Source of the DNA: Roseomonas sp.
GTDB lineage: Bacteria > Pseudomonadota > Alphaproteobacteria > Acetobacterales > Acetobacteraceae
Assembly: GCA_020249145.1 (NCBI GenBank)
Contig: JADCGF010000037.1
Location: forward strand, 1 to 49,505
Direction: 5' to 3'
DNA length: 49,505 nt
Below, in pieces: positions 35,652-43,976 of this stretch. The notes beneath the pieces are model-generated. The model ran no database searches. It saw nothing but the letters and a program-made list of their open reading frames with translations, and was not told where the DNA came from. A program made the position numbers and the translations under genes. The first letter of the stretch is position 1. Each line of letters starts with the position of its first letter.

Positions 35652-36437
35652 ATGCCTATCGCTCCTAATTTCGCACGTCGCCGCTTGGAAAAGGGTGAAC
35701 TCGCCCTTGGCTTTGGCGTGCATCATCTGCGCACGCCGGCTGTCGGCATGATCGCCGCGGCGTCTGGCTTTGATTGGCTGTTCATTGACATGGAACATGG
35801 CGCGATGAGCGTGGATGACGCGACGCGCATGGCCATTGCGGCACTTTCGCAAGGTGTCACGCCGATGGTGCGCTGCTGCAAGGATGCGCTGTTTGAAGGC
35901 ACGCGCTGCCTGGATAATGGCGCCATGGGCGTGGTGGTGCCGCATATTGATAATGCCGATGAAGCCCGCGATGTGGTGCGCGCCTTCCGCTACCCGCCAT
36001 TGGGTGAGCGTTCCTGGGGCGGCCCGCCAGCGCAATACGCCTTCCAGGTTTCCGATACCGCCGCCGCGCAAAAGGAACTGAACGAACAGATCATGGTGAC
36101 GGTCATGATTGAAACGCCCGAAGCAGTCGCGAATGCCGGTGCCATCGCCGCCGTGCCTGGCGTGGATAGCCTGATGATCGGGACTTCGGACCTCACGGCT
36201 TCCATGGGCATTGCCGGGCAGATCGGGCACCCGGATGTGCGCGCGGCCTATGCCAAGGTGGCGGCGGCCTGCAAGGCGCATGGCAAAATCATGGGCATGG
36301 GCGGCGTTTATGACGAAAAGGTTGCGCCGGATTACATCGCCCTTGGCGCGCGCTTCCTGTTGAGCGGTTCAGACCACGCCTTCCTGATGGCAGGCGGCGG
36401 CGCGCGGGCGAAATTCCTGCGCGGCTTGCAGGGTTGA
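35652..36437 (+). CDS. HpcH/HpaI-family class II aldolase
   Basis: The 261-residue TIM barrel matches the HpcH/HpaI aldolase / citrate-lyase family, which makes or cleaves 2-oxo acids with a divalent metal. Motifs are DWLFIDMEHGAMS (with the metal-associated Glu), MVTVMIETPEAVANAG, GVDSLMIGTSDLTASMGIAG (Asp ligand) and a usual end FLRGLQG. The exact substrate (for example 4-hydroxy-2-oxo acids) is unknown. The ribosome site GAGGGG sits before ATG 35652. It is followed by a hairpin terminator. Confidence 0.88.
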   Translation: MPIAPNFARRRLEKGELALGFGVHHLRTPAVGMIAAASGFDWLFIDMEHGAMSVDDATRMAIAALSQGVTPMVRCCKDALFEGTRCLDNGAMGVVVPHIDNADEARDVVRAFRYPPLGERSWGGPPAQYAFQVSDTAAAQKELNEQIMVTVMIETPEAVANAGAIAAVPGVDSLMIGTSDLTASMGIAGQIGHPDVRAAYAKVAAACKAHGKIMGMGGVYDEKVAPDYIALGARFLLSGSDHAFLMAGGGARAKFLRGLQG

Positions 36438-36446
36438 AAACGCCAT

Positions 36447-36478
36447 GCCCCGCCGGCTTTGTCGCGCGGGGCCTTGTT
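36447..36478 (+). terminator. Terminator after the aldolase gene
   Basis: A 7-bp GC stem (36447-36453 with 36466-36472) with a 12-base loop is followed by CTTGTTAT. It lies 10 bases after the aldolase stop and next to the convergent small gene's 3' end. Confidence 0.6.
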
Positions 36479-36482
36479 ATGG

Positions 36483-36737
36483 TCAGGCGTGGCCTTCGCC
36501 GCAGCCGCAACCGGCCAGCGCCATGATGTTTTCCTGGCGAATTATGTGATGGTCTATCCATTCCGCCACAAGGCGGCGGGCTTCTGTCACTGACGCTTCG
36601 GGGTGGTGGATGCGATACAGCGTTGTGCAGGCGTTGAAGGCTTGGGGATCAGCCGTGCCGATCTCACGCAATTCCCGATAGGCGGTAATCACCGCGGCTT
36701 CACAGCGGCGCGTCACGCGTGTTTCGAAGCGGGCCAT
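36483..36737 (-). CDS. Small protein with CxCxxxH tail, next to iron operator
   Basis: The 84-residue protein starts MARFETRVTRRCEAAVITAY and is largely helical. It contains WIDHHIIRQENIMA and ends AGCGCGEGHA. The C-terminal Cys/His cluster (CGCGEGH) and the His pair suggest metal binding, but this is inferred. The start ATG 36737 has a clear GGAG; the open frame extends 17 codons further without support. It is divergent from the gene at 36892, and the gap between them has a Fur-like operator, so iron control is likely. I do not recognise the family. Confidence 0.75.
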   Translation of the reverse strand: MARFETRVTRRCEAAVITAYRELREIGTADPQAFNACTTLYRIHHPEASVTEARRLVAEWIDHHIIRQENIMALAGCGCGEGHA

Positions 36738-36852
36738 CAAACTCTCCTTACCGGTCGCAAAAGCGCACACCAGGGTCAAATCCAGCACGAGGCGCGACGC
36801 TTCATGACCGTTGGAAATTTAGCCAAAACGCGCAGCACTTGCAAGAATCGCA

Positions 36853-36871
36853 ATTGCGACTTATTCTCATT
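36853..36871 (+). promoter_or_regulatory. Fur-type operator (site 1)
   Basis: The 19-mer ATTGCGACTTATTCTCATT matches the perfect palindrome found before the iron-binding protein gene at 16 of 19 positions and resembles Fur boxes of other proteobacteria (half-site TTATTCTCAT). It ends 20 bases before the ATG of the 139-residue gene, so Fur binding there would block its expression. It could also act on the divergent small gene. Confidence 0.7.
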
Positions 36872-36891
36872 TTCATCTAAAGGAGATTCGT

Positions 36892-37311
36892 ATGGCGACT
36901 TCAGGCATCCCGCGTTGGCCCTGGGCCGGCAGCTCACCAAGGCTGCTCCCCGTGGCGGAAAAGGCCGTCCTTTTGGCGTGGCGTAAGGCCGATACCCCGG
37001 CCGAGGCCCCCGTTGGGGTCACAAAAGCGGCGGAAGCGCTGGGTCACATTGCCAACCCCTTGGCCGATCTTTCGTTGCATTTTGGTATCTCCGAAGACCC
37101 GGCGGTGAGCTTCAGGGAAGCAAAATTTCTGACAGCCTGCGCCTTGGCGCAGCGCGGCCAGGCGCTGCCGGCCAAGGCGCTGCTCCTGAAACTATTGCCA
37201 TGCGGCTTGGCGCAGGCCTCCTTGCAGGCGGCGCAGATGCTCGGTCAGGAAATGCGCCAAGTCGGGCTTTATCTGCGCGATCCCTGGGGCAGAAAGACGC
37301 CGCGACGTTAA
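36892..37311 (+). CDS. Unknown 139-residue protein, probably iron-regulated
   Basis: No family is recognised. The protein has a proline/tryptophan-rich start (SGIPRWPWAGSSPRLLPVA). A middle part looks helical and resembles tetratricopeptide-like helices (FREAKFLTACALAQRGQALP, AKALLLKLLPCGLAQASLQA). The tail is basic. There is no signal peptide or membrane helix. A strong AAAGGAG ribosome site and an immediately upstream Fur-like operator support it as a real, regulated gene. It converges on fur, with a gap of only 5 bp between stops. Confidence 0.7.
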   Translation: MATSGIPRWPWAGSSPRLLPVAEKAVLLAWRKADTPAEAPVGVTKAAEALGHIANPLADLSLHFGISEDPAVSFREAKFLTACALAQRGQALPAKALLLKLLPCGLAQASLQAAQMLGQEMRQVGLYLRDPWGRKTPRR

Positions 37312-37316
37312 GGGCG

Positions 37317-37808
37317 TCAGCGGCGCCCGGCCTTGGGGGACGCGCCCTCAGGATTGATTTTGCGGCCAAACAATTCAAGCTTGTGCCCTACCAGTTCATA
37401 ACCCAGGCGTTTGGCAATCGCTGCAGCCAGGGCCTCATGCACTTCATCGGCGAATTCAATCACATGGCCGGTTTCAACATCAATCAAATGATGGTGGTGT
37501 CCCCGATCGGCCAGATCATAACGCGCGCGCCCGCCGCCAAAATCCCGCCGTTCCAGAATGCCGCGTTCTTCAAGCAGGCGCACGGTGCGATAAACTGTCG
37601 CAATCGAAACGCGCCTATCGCGTTGCAAGGCACGCCGATGCAGTTCCTCAACATCCGGGTGATCCTCCGCCTCGCTCAGGATGCGCGCGATCAGGCGGCG
37701 CTGCCCGGTCATCTTCAAGCCCTGCTCCACGCACATCGCTTCAATGCGCGAAGCCGCCGGCATTTCCGGCGCGTCAGGCTGTGGTGCGGCCGCTATGGGC
37801 TTGGACAA
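37317..37808 (-). CDS. fur: Ferric uptake regulator family protein (Fur)
   Basis: The 163-residue protein has the Fur winged helix (MTGQRRLIARILSEAEDHPD, RVSIATVYRTVRLLEERGIL). The metal-binding C-terminal domain includes RGHHHHLIDVETGHVIEF. That His-rich motif matches Fur/Mur rather than Irr, and the zinc cysteines of E. coli Fur are not present, as in other alphaproteobacterial Fur. It should repress iron-uptake genes, and matched operator-like sites lie on both sides of it. Manganese sensing (Mur) is the alternative. Confidence 0.92.
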   Translation of the reverse strand: MSKPIAAAPQPDAPEMPAASRIEAMCVEQGLKMTGQRRLIARILSEAEDHPDVEELHRRALQRDRRVSIATVYRTVRLLEERGILERRDFGGGRARYDLADRGHHHHLIDVETGHVIEFADEVHEALAAAIAKRLGYELVGHKLELFGRKINPEGASPKAGRR

Positions 37809-37971
37809 GGATCAGGCTCGCTTCGGGCCAACGCCCGGAAAAAGAGGAAATGAGAATGCCTCTTATGCGCCGCGCAGCCATGCTTCTCAAGCCCAGGAAA
37901 GTTTCAAGCGATGCCCTGGGTGGGCAGGCGGCGCTTGGGATGACAGGCATGAAAATTTATCCATCTTTGCT

Positions 37972-37990
37972 ATTGCGAGTTATTCGCAAT
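37972..37990 (+). promoter_or_regulatory. Fur-type operator (site 2), perfect palindrome
   Basis: ATTGCGAGTTATTCGCAAT is a 7-5-7 inverted repeat, located 65 bases before the start of the ferric-iron-binding protein gene. It overlaps the likely promoter (AT-rich stretch with ATTATAC right after it). Its similarity to the site at 36853-36871 suggests one regulator. Confidence 0.78.
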
Positions 37991-38054
37991 TGCATTATAC
38001 ATATACCGTGCAATTGGCACTATTTCGATGAGTTCCCCCATGCAAGGATTCACC

Positions 38055-39086
38055 ATGCGCCGCCGTTCCCTGATTGCCCTGCCCTTCGCCGCCCCGCTAG
38101 CAAGCCCTGCTCTGGTCGCGGCGCAGGAACGTACGCTCAATCTCTATTCATCGCGCCATTATGATACGGATCGCGCGCTGTATGATGGCTTCACGGCGGA
38201 GTCCGGCATTCGCATTCGCCTGATTGAGGGCGATGCGGATCAGCTGATCGCGCGCATTCAATCCGAAGGCGCGAATAGCCCGGCTGATGTGCTGATCACG
38301 GTGGATGCGGCGCGGCTTGCGCGCGCGGTGGATGCCGGCATCCTGGCCGAAACCGAAAGCGCGATACTAAAATCGCGAATTCCGGAAAGCCTCCGGGCTT
38401 CGAATGGCACTTGGTATGGGCTTTCCAAAAGGGCCCGCGTGATCATGTATGACAAGACCAAAGGCCTGCCAGAAGGTCTCACGCGGTATGAGGATCTCGC
38501 CCAGCCGGCTCATCGCGGCCAAATCCTGATCCGCATGGCGTCACACCCTTACAATACTTCGCTGATGGCCAGTATTCTTTTGGCCAATGGCGCAGAGGCA
38601 GCGGAAGCCTGGGCGCGCGGCGTGGTGGCGAATATGGCGCGCCCGCCCCAGGGTGGCGATACGCCCCAATTCCAGGCGGTTGCCGCCGGTGTTGGGCGGC
38701 TTGCCATTGCCAATACCTATTATCTGGCGCGGTTTGGCGCTTCATCCAATCCGCAGGAAAAGGCGCTGTATGACCGGATTGGCGTGATTTTCCCCAATCA
38801 AGGCGCCGGGGATCGCGGCACGCATGTGAATGTCTCGGGCGCCGGTGTGGTGCGGTCTTCCGCAAACATGGCTGTGGCGCTGCGCTTCATTGAATATCTT
38901 TCAAGCCAGCGCGCGCAGGAAATGTTTGCCAATGGCAATTTCGAATATCCGGTAGTGGCAGGCGTGGCCGCACATCCGGCGCTGACGGCGCTTGGCAGTT
39001 TCCGCGCCGATCAATTGAACGCGCAACGCTTTGGCGCCCTGGCGCCGGAAGCGCTGCGGATCATGCAGCGCGCGGGGTGGCGGTGA
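38055..39086 (+). CDS. Periplasmic ferric-iron-binding protein of an ABC importer (FbpA/FutA type)
   Basis: The protein begins MRRRSLIALPFAAPLASPAL, a signal peptide with a twin-arginine-like start, and then the mature LNLYSSRHYDTDRALYDGF. This is the known opening of FbpA/Idi/FutA proteins. Later NTYYLARFG supplies the paired iron-ligand tyrosines. ATG 38055 is chosen for the AAGGA six bases upstream; ATGs at 38028 and 38040 are less likely. Mature length is normal. No permease or ATPase follows within the window, so it must work with a transporter encoded elsewhere. The palindromic operator upstream implies iron control. Confidence 0.92.
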   Translation: MRRRSLIALPFAAPLASPALVAAQERTLNLYSSRHYDTDRALYDGFTAESGIRIRLIEGDADQLIARIQSEGANSPADVLITVDAARLARAVDAGILAETESAILKSRIPESLRASNGTWYGLSKRARVIMYDKTKGLPEGLTRYEDLAQPAHRGQILIRMASHPYNTSLMASILLANGAEAAEAWARGVVANMARPPQGGDTPQFQAVAAGVGRLAIANTYYLARFGASSNPQEKALYDRIGVIFPNQGAGDRGTHVNVSGAGVVRSSANMAVALRFIEYLSSQRAQEMFANGNFEYPVVAGVAAHPALTALGSFRADQLNAQRFGALAPEALRIMQRAGWR

Positions 39087-39119
39087 GGGGGCAGGCTTTC
39101 AAAAGCAGCGCGCTGAAAT

Positions 39120-39143
39120 GGGGGGCGAGAGAACTCGCCCCCC
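39120..39143. terminator. Strong GC hairpin between convergent genes
   Basis: A perfect 10-bp stem GGGGGGCGAG / CTCGCCCCCC (39120-39129 with 39134-39143) with an AGAA loop lies 33 bases after the iron-binding protein gene. There is no clean T-run next to it, but TATTTTTG follows 20 bases later. It probably limits read-through from both sides. Confidence 0.6.
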
Positions 39144-39305
39144 AAACCCCCCAGTCCTTATTTTTGACTTTTGGCGCTGGGCGTTTCGCAACGCGGCTTC
39201 ATCGTGAATGCCGCTTCGGCGGCGCCGGGGACGACCCACAAATCAGCCGCACCGGATCATTCGGCGCGGAATGCCATTTCGATCTTTTGGGTGCCTTAAA
39301 TGCCA

Positions 39306-41120
39306 TCAAATGGCGCCAATGGTAGCGTCCCAGAGCCGCAGCTTGCCATCCTCGCCCCCCGAAACCAGGCGCTTGCCATCGGGCGAAAACCCGACCGAGA
39401 AGACCGCGCGCTCATGCGCCGTGAGCGTGGCGAGCAGCGCCCCGCTGGCAGCGTCCCAAAGCCGCAGCGTGCCGTCCTCGCCCCCCGAAACAAGGCGCTT
39501 GCCATCGGGCGAAAACCCGACCGAGAAGACCCAGCCCCAATGCCCTGTGAGCATGGCTAGCAACGCCCCGCCGGCAGCGTCCCAGAGCCGCAGCGTGCCT
39601 TCCTCGCCCCCCGAAACAAGGCGCTTGCCATCGCGCGAAAACCCGACCGAGAGGACCCGGCCCCCATGCCCCCTGAGCGTGGCGAGCAGCGCCCCGCTGG
39701 CAGCGTCCCAGAGCCGCAGCGTGCCGTCATCGCCCCCCGCAACAAGGCGCTTGCCATCGGGCAAAAAGCTGACCGAGCGGACCCAGTCCCCATGCCCCCC
39801 GAGCGTGGCGAGCAGCGCCCCGCTGGCAGCGTCCCAGAGCCGCAGAGGCCCGTCATCGCCCCCCGAGACAAGGCGCGCGCCATCGGGCGAAAACCCGACC
39901 GAGAGGACCCAGCCCCCATGCCCCTTGAGCGTGGCGAGCGGCGCCCCGCTGGCAGCGTCCCAGAGCCGCAGCGTGCCGTCATCGCCCCCCGCAACAAGGC
40001 GCTTGCCATCAGGCGAAAACCCGACCGAGAAGACCCAGTCCTCATGCCCCTTGAGCGTGGCGAGCGGCGCCCCGCTGGCAGCGTCCCAGAGCCGCAGCGT
40101 GCCGTCATCGCCCCCCGAAACAAGGTGCGCGCCATCGGGCGAAAACCCGACCGAGTAGACCGCGCCCTTATGCCCCGTGAGCGTGGCGAGCAACGCCCCG
40201 CTGTCAGCGTCCCAGACGCGCGGTTCCAGTGGCGGGCGGAAAGGCTTCGAATGGTCTTCGGGTACAGTATCCTGCGCCTGTGGGGAAAGCTCTTGCTCGG
40301 ACCGTACCCTCCTGACCAATGTCTTCAGGCCGCGCCACGCGCGCTCTGCCCCCGCCGTGACCATTCGCCCGGCAGCGACAACCGCCGGCGCGACCCATGC
40401 GTGTAGCGATTGCACCAGCGCGCGCAGTTCGCGCGCTGTGTCCCGAATAGCCTCCAAGGTGCGTGCCAAAGCTTCTAGGTCAATCGTAGGGGGGGCGCCG
40501 GGGTCAGCGGCAATCTTTGTTTCAAAGCGGGCAGCCGCGATATCCAATTTGAGTTCGCGTGTACTCAGATTGATCAATCCGATTTGGCTTACTGAAACAT
40601 TTGTGCCAGCGGCGGCAGAATTCATGTCGGCCTTTGCCGCTGCCTCCTCCATTGTTTTCACCGCAGAATCCAGGCGGCGCAGGCGTTCGTCCAAGGCGCG
40701 CAGCATGCTATCCTGAACGGCCTCTCTCGGAAGCTCCAAACCGCCTTCGGGGTTGGCCCGCAATGGCATAGCCAGCGCTTGGCAGGCATCCAAAGCATTT
40801 TCCAGCGCTTCAATCAGGTTGCCGCGTTCTCCACGCAGCAAAAAAAGCGCCTGGGTTCGTTCATCGAGATCAGAGTCAAGGTCGGGTAAGGGATGGCGGC
40901 GAATATCTTTCCGCACCTCCACCAAGGCGGCTGCCAGATTGCCCGTTGCCCCCTCATGCTCATTTTCCAGGATCAGGCGAATGCGTTCAAGCACCGATGG
41001 GAAGAACGCCAAAGGTCCAGGCTGGTTCGTTTGCGGGAGAACAGCAGCGAAACTGTTTGTACAGCGCTGCACTTCCGCCAACCTTTCGCGCAGGGCGGCA
41101 ATGGCTTCGGGACGCGTCAT
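39306..41120 (-). CDS. WD40 beta-propeller protein paired with a TIR protein
   Basis: This protein of 604 residues has a helical N-terminal half (about 1-290) of unrecognised type. It includes a hydrophobic stretch near WVAPAVVAAGRMVTAG and a basic patch before the propeller. There is no P-loop, so it is not a STAND/NLR ATPase. Residues about 303-604 are seven WD40 repeats of 42 residues (consensus GHxxxVxSVGFSPDGKRLVSGG, DDGTLRLWDAASGALLATL). The last half-repeat closes the ring. The start ATG 41120 overlaps the TIR gene stop by 4 bp. A sensor or scaffold role for the TIR partner is inferred. Confidence 0.88.
   Translation of the reverse strand: MTRPEAIAALRERLAEVQRCTNSFAAVLPQTNQPGPLAFFPSVLERIRLILENEHEGATGNLAAALVEVRKDIRRHPLPDLDSDLDERTQALFLLRGERGNLIEALENALDACQALAMPLRANPEGGLELPREAVQDSMLRALDERLRRLDSAVKTMEEAAAKADMNSAAAGTNVSVSQIGLINLSTRELKLDIAAARFETKIAADPGAPPTIDLEALARTLEAIRDTARELRALVQSLHAWVAPAVVAAGRMVTAGAERAWRGLKTLVRRVRSEQELSPQAQDTVPEDHSKPFRPPLEPRVWDADSGALLATLTGHKGAVYSVGFSPDGAHLVSGGDDGTLRLWDAASGAPLATLKGHEDWVFSVGFSPDGKRLVAGGDDGTLRLWDAASGAPLATLKGHGGWVLSVGFSPDGARLVSGGDDGPLRLWDAASGALLATLGGHGDWVRSVSFLPDGKRLVAGGDDGTLRLWDAASGALLATLRGHGGRVLSVGFSRDGKRLVSGGEEGTLRLWDAAGGALLAMLTGHWGWVFSVGFSPDGKRLVSGGEDGTLRLWDAASGALLATLTAHERAVFSVGFSPDGKRLVSGGEDGKLRLWDATIGAI
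39327..40222. repeat. Tandem 126-bp repeats coding WD40 blades
   Basis: Seven head-to-tail units of 126 bp cover the propeller part. Unit cores such as CCAGAGCCGCAGCGTGCC and GACAAGGCG/AACAAGGCG recur at fixed spacing and differ by few bases. Such nearly identical units suggest recent expansion or gene conversion. Confidence 0.9.
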
Positions 41121-41617
41121 GGTGTGGGCGCCCAGGGGGAGGTAGGCTTCACGCCGAACCAATCCTCAATCGCTGCCGCGATGGCTTTAGCGGAAGCGGC
41201 AAAACCATCATTAATCGGTCGCCATTTCTGCACAGGGCGCAAACTACCATCAGGTGTCATTGGGACAGCCTGAATGTAGTTTCCAAACATGGCGCTCCAA
41301 TAACAGTCACGGTAAATCACCGGCAGCACGAGCGCCCCAGCCGCACGATGCCGTTGCTGTATAGCTGGCAATTCATGAGCGATAATATAGCCCGAATTGA
41401 AGAAGTCCGCCGAGGTCAGGAGTACGAAAATCTCAGCTTGGTCTATTTCAGTCTGGATCCGATGATTCCAATAGTCACCAGCTTGGATCCGCTTATCGTG
41501 CCAGATGGCAAAGCTAAAGGCTTGTGCCACCGGTGCCAATTGGGCGCGCAGCTGCTCGAACCCCTCATGGTCCTTGTGCGAATAGGACAGAAAGCAACGT
41601 TGTGGTGCCGGCATCAC
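41117..41617 (-). CDS. TIR-domain protein
   Basis: The 166-residue protein is almost all TIR domain. It has the BB-type start CFLSYSHKDHEGFEQLRAQL, the WHDKRIQAGDYWNHRI loop, and EIFVLLTSADFFNSGYIIAH followed by E82-LPAI. E82 is at the position of the catalytic Glu of NAD-cleaving bacterial TIRs. The C-terminal tail is proline-rich. Bacterial TIRs often act as NADases or cyclic-ADP-ribose-type signal makers in anti-phage defence; activity here is predicted. It is the first gene of a two-gene unit with the WD40 protein. Confidence 0.87.
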   Translation of the reverse strand: MMPAPQRCFLSYSHKDHEGFEQLRAQLAPVAQAFSFAIWHDKRIQAGDYWNHRIQTEIDQAEIFVLLTSADFFNSGYIIAHELPAIQQRHRAAGALVLPVIYRDCYWSAMFGNYIQAVPMTPDGSLRPVQKWRPINDGFAASAKAIAAAIEDWFGVKPTSPWAPTP

Positions 41618-41749
41618 TGGTTAAGGTAGCAGGGGGGACGGCATCCGCAAGCGTCATCGAGGGCCATTTGGCTCCCCAAGACCTGCGCCATCGCAGCCCA
41701 ACCCACCCCCCATCTAGCCCCACACCCCATTCCGCCCCATCTTCCCCCC

Positions 41750-42937
41750 ATGTCTTTGCCCAACCAACCTATCTATCTGGATAACCACGCCACCACGCCG
41801 GTTGACCCGCGCGTGATCCAGGCCATGCGCCCCTTTTGGGAAGCGCAATTCGCCAACCCCGCCAGCGCTGAACACGCCATGGGTCGCGCAGTGGCGGAAG
41901 CGGTGGAAGCGGCTCGGGAACACATCGCTGAATTGATCGGCGCCTCCCCCGCCGAAATCATCCTGACGTCCGGCGCGACCGAGGCGAATAACCTCGCCAT
42001 CAAAGGTGCCGCGCGCTTTGCCGCCAGCCAGGGCAATCCCCGCCGACGCATCATCACCGTCGCGACCGAACATAAATGTGTGCTGGAATCCGTGCGCGAT
42101 CTGGCGCAGGAGGGGTTTGAACCCGTTATCCTGCCGGTCGGCGCTGATGGGCTGCTCAGCCCTGAAACACTCCGCGCCGCCTGTGATGAAAACACGCTGC
42201 TGGTTTCCATCATGGCCGTGAATAATGAAATCGGGGTGATCCAGGACCTGGTTGCGCTTGGCGCCATCGCCAAGGAAGCCGGTGCTGCCTTCCATACGGA
42301 TGCCGCCCAGGCAGCGGGGCGCATTCCGCTGGATGTTGGGGAAATCCAGGCCGATCTCATGTCGCTCTCGGGCCACAAGGTCTATGGCCCGCGCGGCATT
42401 GGCGCGCTTTATGTCCGCCGACGGCCACGCATGCGCCTGGCGCCGCTGTTTTCCGGGGGCGGGCAGGAAAGGGGCTTGCGGTCTGGCACGCTCCCCGCGC
42501 CCTTAGTGGTTGGCTTTGGGGAGGCCTGCCGGATCGCCGCCATTGAAGGCTTGCTCGATTCCGGACGCATTGCCGGCCAGCGAGAGATTTTCCTGAACAA
42601 GCTCCGCGCCGAAATTCCGGGGCTGGTCGTCAATGCCGAAGCGGCGCCCCGGGTTTCCGGCAATCTCAACCTGACTTTTCCGGGCGTCGTCACCGCCCAG
42701 GCCATCATGGCCGGCGCACCCGAGGTCTGTGTTTCCACCGGCTCCGCCTGTTCCTCGGCGGAAATTGAGCCATCGTATGTGTTGCAAGCCATAGGGCTTG
42801 AACCCTCCGCCGCCCGGGCCACCTTGCGGATTGGGATGGGACGCTTTACCTCGCCCGCCGAAGCGGAACTGGCCGCGGCAAGCCTTGCCGCTTCCTGGCG
42901 CCGCGCAGCCTCCGCAACAGACAAGGCCAGTGATTAG
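41750..42937 (+). CDS. Cysteine desulfurase (NifS/IscS class)
   Basis: This PLP enzyme removes sulfur from cysteine for Fe-S clusters and tRNA thiolation. Visible features are [50 protein letters not shown], the PLP lysine K210 in [26 protein letters not shown], and the active Cys C334 in [11 protein letters not shown]. The 395-residue length is usual. The start ATG 41750 lacks a Shine-Dalgarno (C-rich upstream). It leads a run with ferredoxin, TenA-like and mnmA genes. The persulfide made here could feed MnmA. Confidence 0.94.
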   Translation: MSLPNQPIYLDNHATTPVDPRVIQAMRPFWEAQFANPASAEHAMGRAVAEAVEAAREHIAELIGASPAEIILTSGATEANNLAIKGAARFAASQGNPRRRIITVATEHKCVLESVRDLAQEGFEPVILPVGADGLLSPETLRAACDENTLLVSIMAVNNEIGVIQDLVALGAIAKEAGAAFHTDAAQAAGRIPLDVGEIQADLMSLSGHKVYGPRGIGALYVRRRPRMRLAPLFSGGGQERGLRSGTLPAPLVVGFGEACRIAAIEGLLDSGRIAGQREIFLNKLRAEIPGLVVNAEAAPRVSGNLNLTFPGVVTAQAIMAGAPEVCVSTGSACSSAEIEPSYVLQAIGLEPSAARATLRIGMGRFTSPAEAELAAASLAASWRRAASATDKASD

Positions 42938-42939
42938 CC

Positions 42940-43269
42940 ATGCCGAAAATGGTATTCATCGAACGCGACGGAACGCGCAAAGAAGTGGAAGCGCCGCTCG
43001 GCCTTTCCGTGCTGGAAATCGCGCATCGCAATAGCGTTGACATTGAAGGCGCCTGCGAAGGATCGCTGGCGTGTTCCACCTGCCATGTGATTGTGGATGG
43101 CGCCTGGTTCAGCAAGCTGGCCAAGCCCACGGAAGATGAGGAAGATATGCTCGACCTCGCTTTCGATTTGCAGGAAACCAGCCGGCTTGGCTGCCAATTG
43201 ATCATGACGGATGCGCTGGATGGGCTGGTGGTGAAGCTGCCCGCCGGGTCGCGCAACGCGGGCGGCTGA
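42940..43269 (+). CDS. fdx: [2Fe-2S] ferredoxin (Isc/adrenodoxin type)
   Basis: This is a 109-residue electron carrier. The cluster ligands are in [14 protein letters not shown] plus the last Cys in [12 protein letters not shown]-type ferredoxins share [17 protein letters not shown]. It lies 2 bp after the desulfurase gene, the classic pairing for cluster assembly, where ferredoxin supplies electrons to the scaffold. Confidence 0.95.
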   Translation: MPKMVFIERDGTRKEVEAPLGLSVLEIAHRNSVDIEGACEGSLACSTCHVIVDGAWFSKLAKPTEDEEDMLDLAFDLQETSRLGCQLIMTDALDGLVVKLPAGSRNAGG

Positions 43270-43272
43270 GGC

Positions 43273-43974
43273 ATGGCCGCGCCTTGGGATGAATTTGGCG
43301 CGGAAGGCGGCTTGTTTCGCAAGCTGTCGGCTGCGTCTGCTACCGAATGGCGCGATTATACTTGGCATCCCTTTGTGCAGGCGCTCTCGGCTGGCACGCT
43401 ACCGTTCAAGGCGTTTCAGCATTACCTGATCCAGGATTATCTGTTCCTGATCCATTTCGCTCGCGCCAAGGCTTTGGCGGTGTTGAAGGGCGAAAGCCTG
43501 GCCGCGATGCGGGATAAGGCAGCGGCGGTGCTCGCCATTCTGGATGAAACCAAGCTCCATCTGAAATACTGTGCCGAATGGGGGCTGACAGAAGCCGAGG
43601 TCGTCAGCGTGCCCGAAAGCGCCGAGACAGTTTCCTACACCCGCTGGGTGCTGGATCGCGGCTATGCCGGCGATATTCTGGATTTGGAAGTGGCGCTTGC
43701 GCCCTGTACGGTGGGTTATGCGCAAGTGGCGCTGCGCATTCTGGCAGACACAGCGCGCCAGCGTGATGGCAACCCGTATCAATCCTGGATTGATGCCTAT
43801 GCCGCCGCTTCATATCAGGAAATGGCCCATGCTGCAGCGCGGCGGATTGATGCGCTGGGTGTCTCCCATGGTGGCGAAGCCCGTTTCGCCCGTCTGGCGG
43901 CGGATTTCGCTGAAGCGGCGCGCCTGGAACAGCGCTTCTGGCAGCAGGGGCTTGATGCGGTGGGGCGCGGCTGA
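43273..43974 (+). CDS. tenA: TenA-family protein (aminopyrimidine aminohydrolase / thiaminase II)
   Basis: The 233-residue helical protein matches TenA: WHPFVQALSAGTLP, AFQHYLIQDYLFLIHFARAK and a Cys at 145 in LAPCTVGYAQVAL, the position of the catalytic Cys. TenA salvages the pyrimidine part of degraded thiamine. It lies 3 bp after the ferredoxin gene and 2 bp before mnmA. The link to thiamine here rests only on the family, since no thi gene is adjacent. Confidence 0.85.
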   Translation: MAAPWDEFGAEGGLFRKLSAASATEWRDYTWHPFVQALSAGTLPFKAFQHYLIQDYLFLIHFARAKALAVLKGESLAAMRDKAAAVLAILDETKLHLKYCAEWGLTEAEVVSVPESAETVSYTRWVLDRGYAGDILDLEVALAPCTVGYAQVALRILADTARQRDGNPYQSWIDAYAAASYQEMAHAAARRIDALGVSHGGEARFARLAADFAEAARLEQRFWQQGLDAVGRG

Positions 43975-43976
43975 TC

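Noticed and set aside
39327..40222. Regularly spaced repeat considered as CRISPR
   Set aside because: The 126-bp period is continuous coding sequence for WD40 blades without distinct spacers.
39208..40406. Long rightward frames across the WD40 gene with repeats such as PSSPPETRRLPSG
   Set aside because: They are shadows of the repeated WD40 codons on the opposite strand; no start signal and no known fold.
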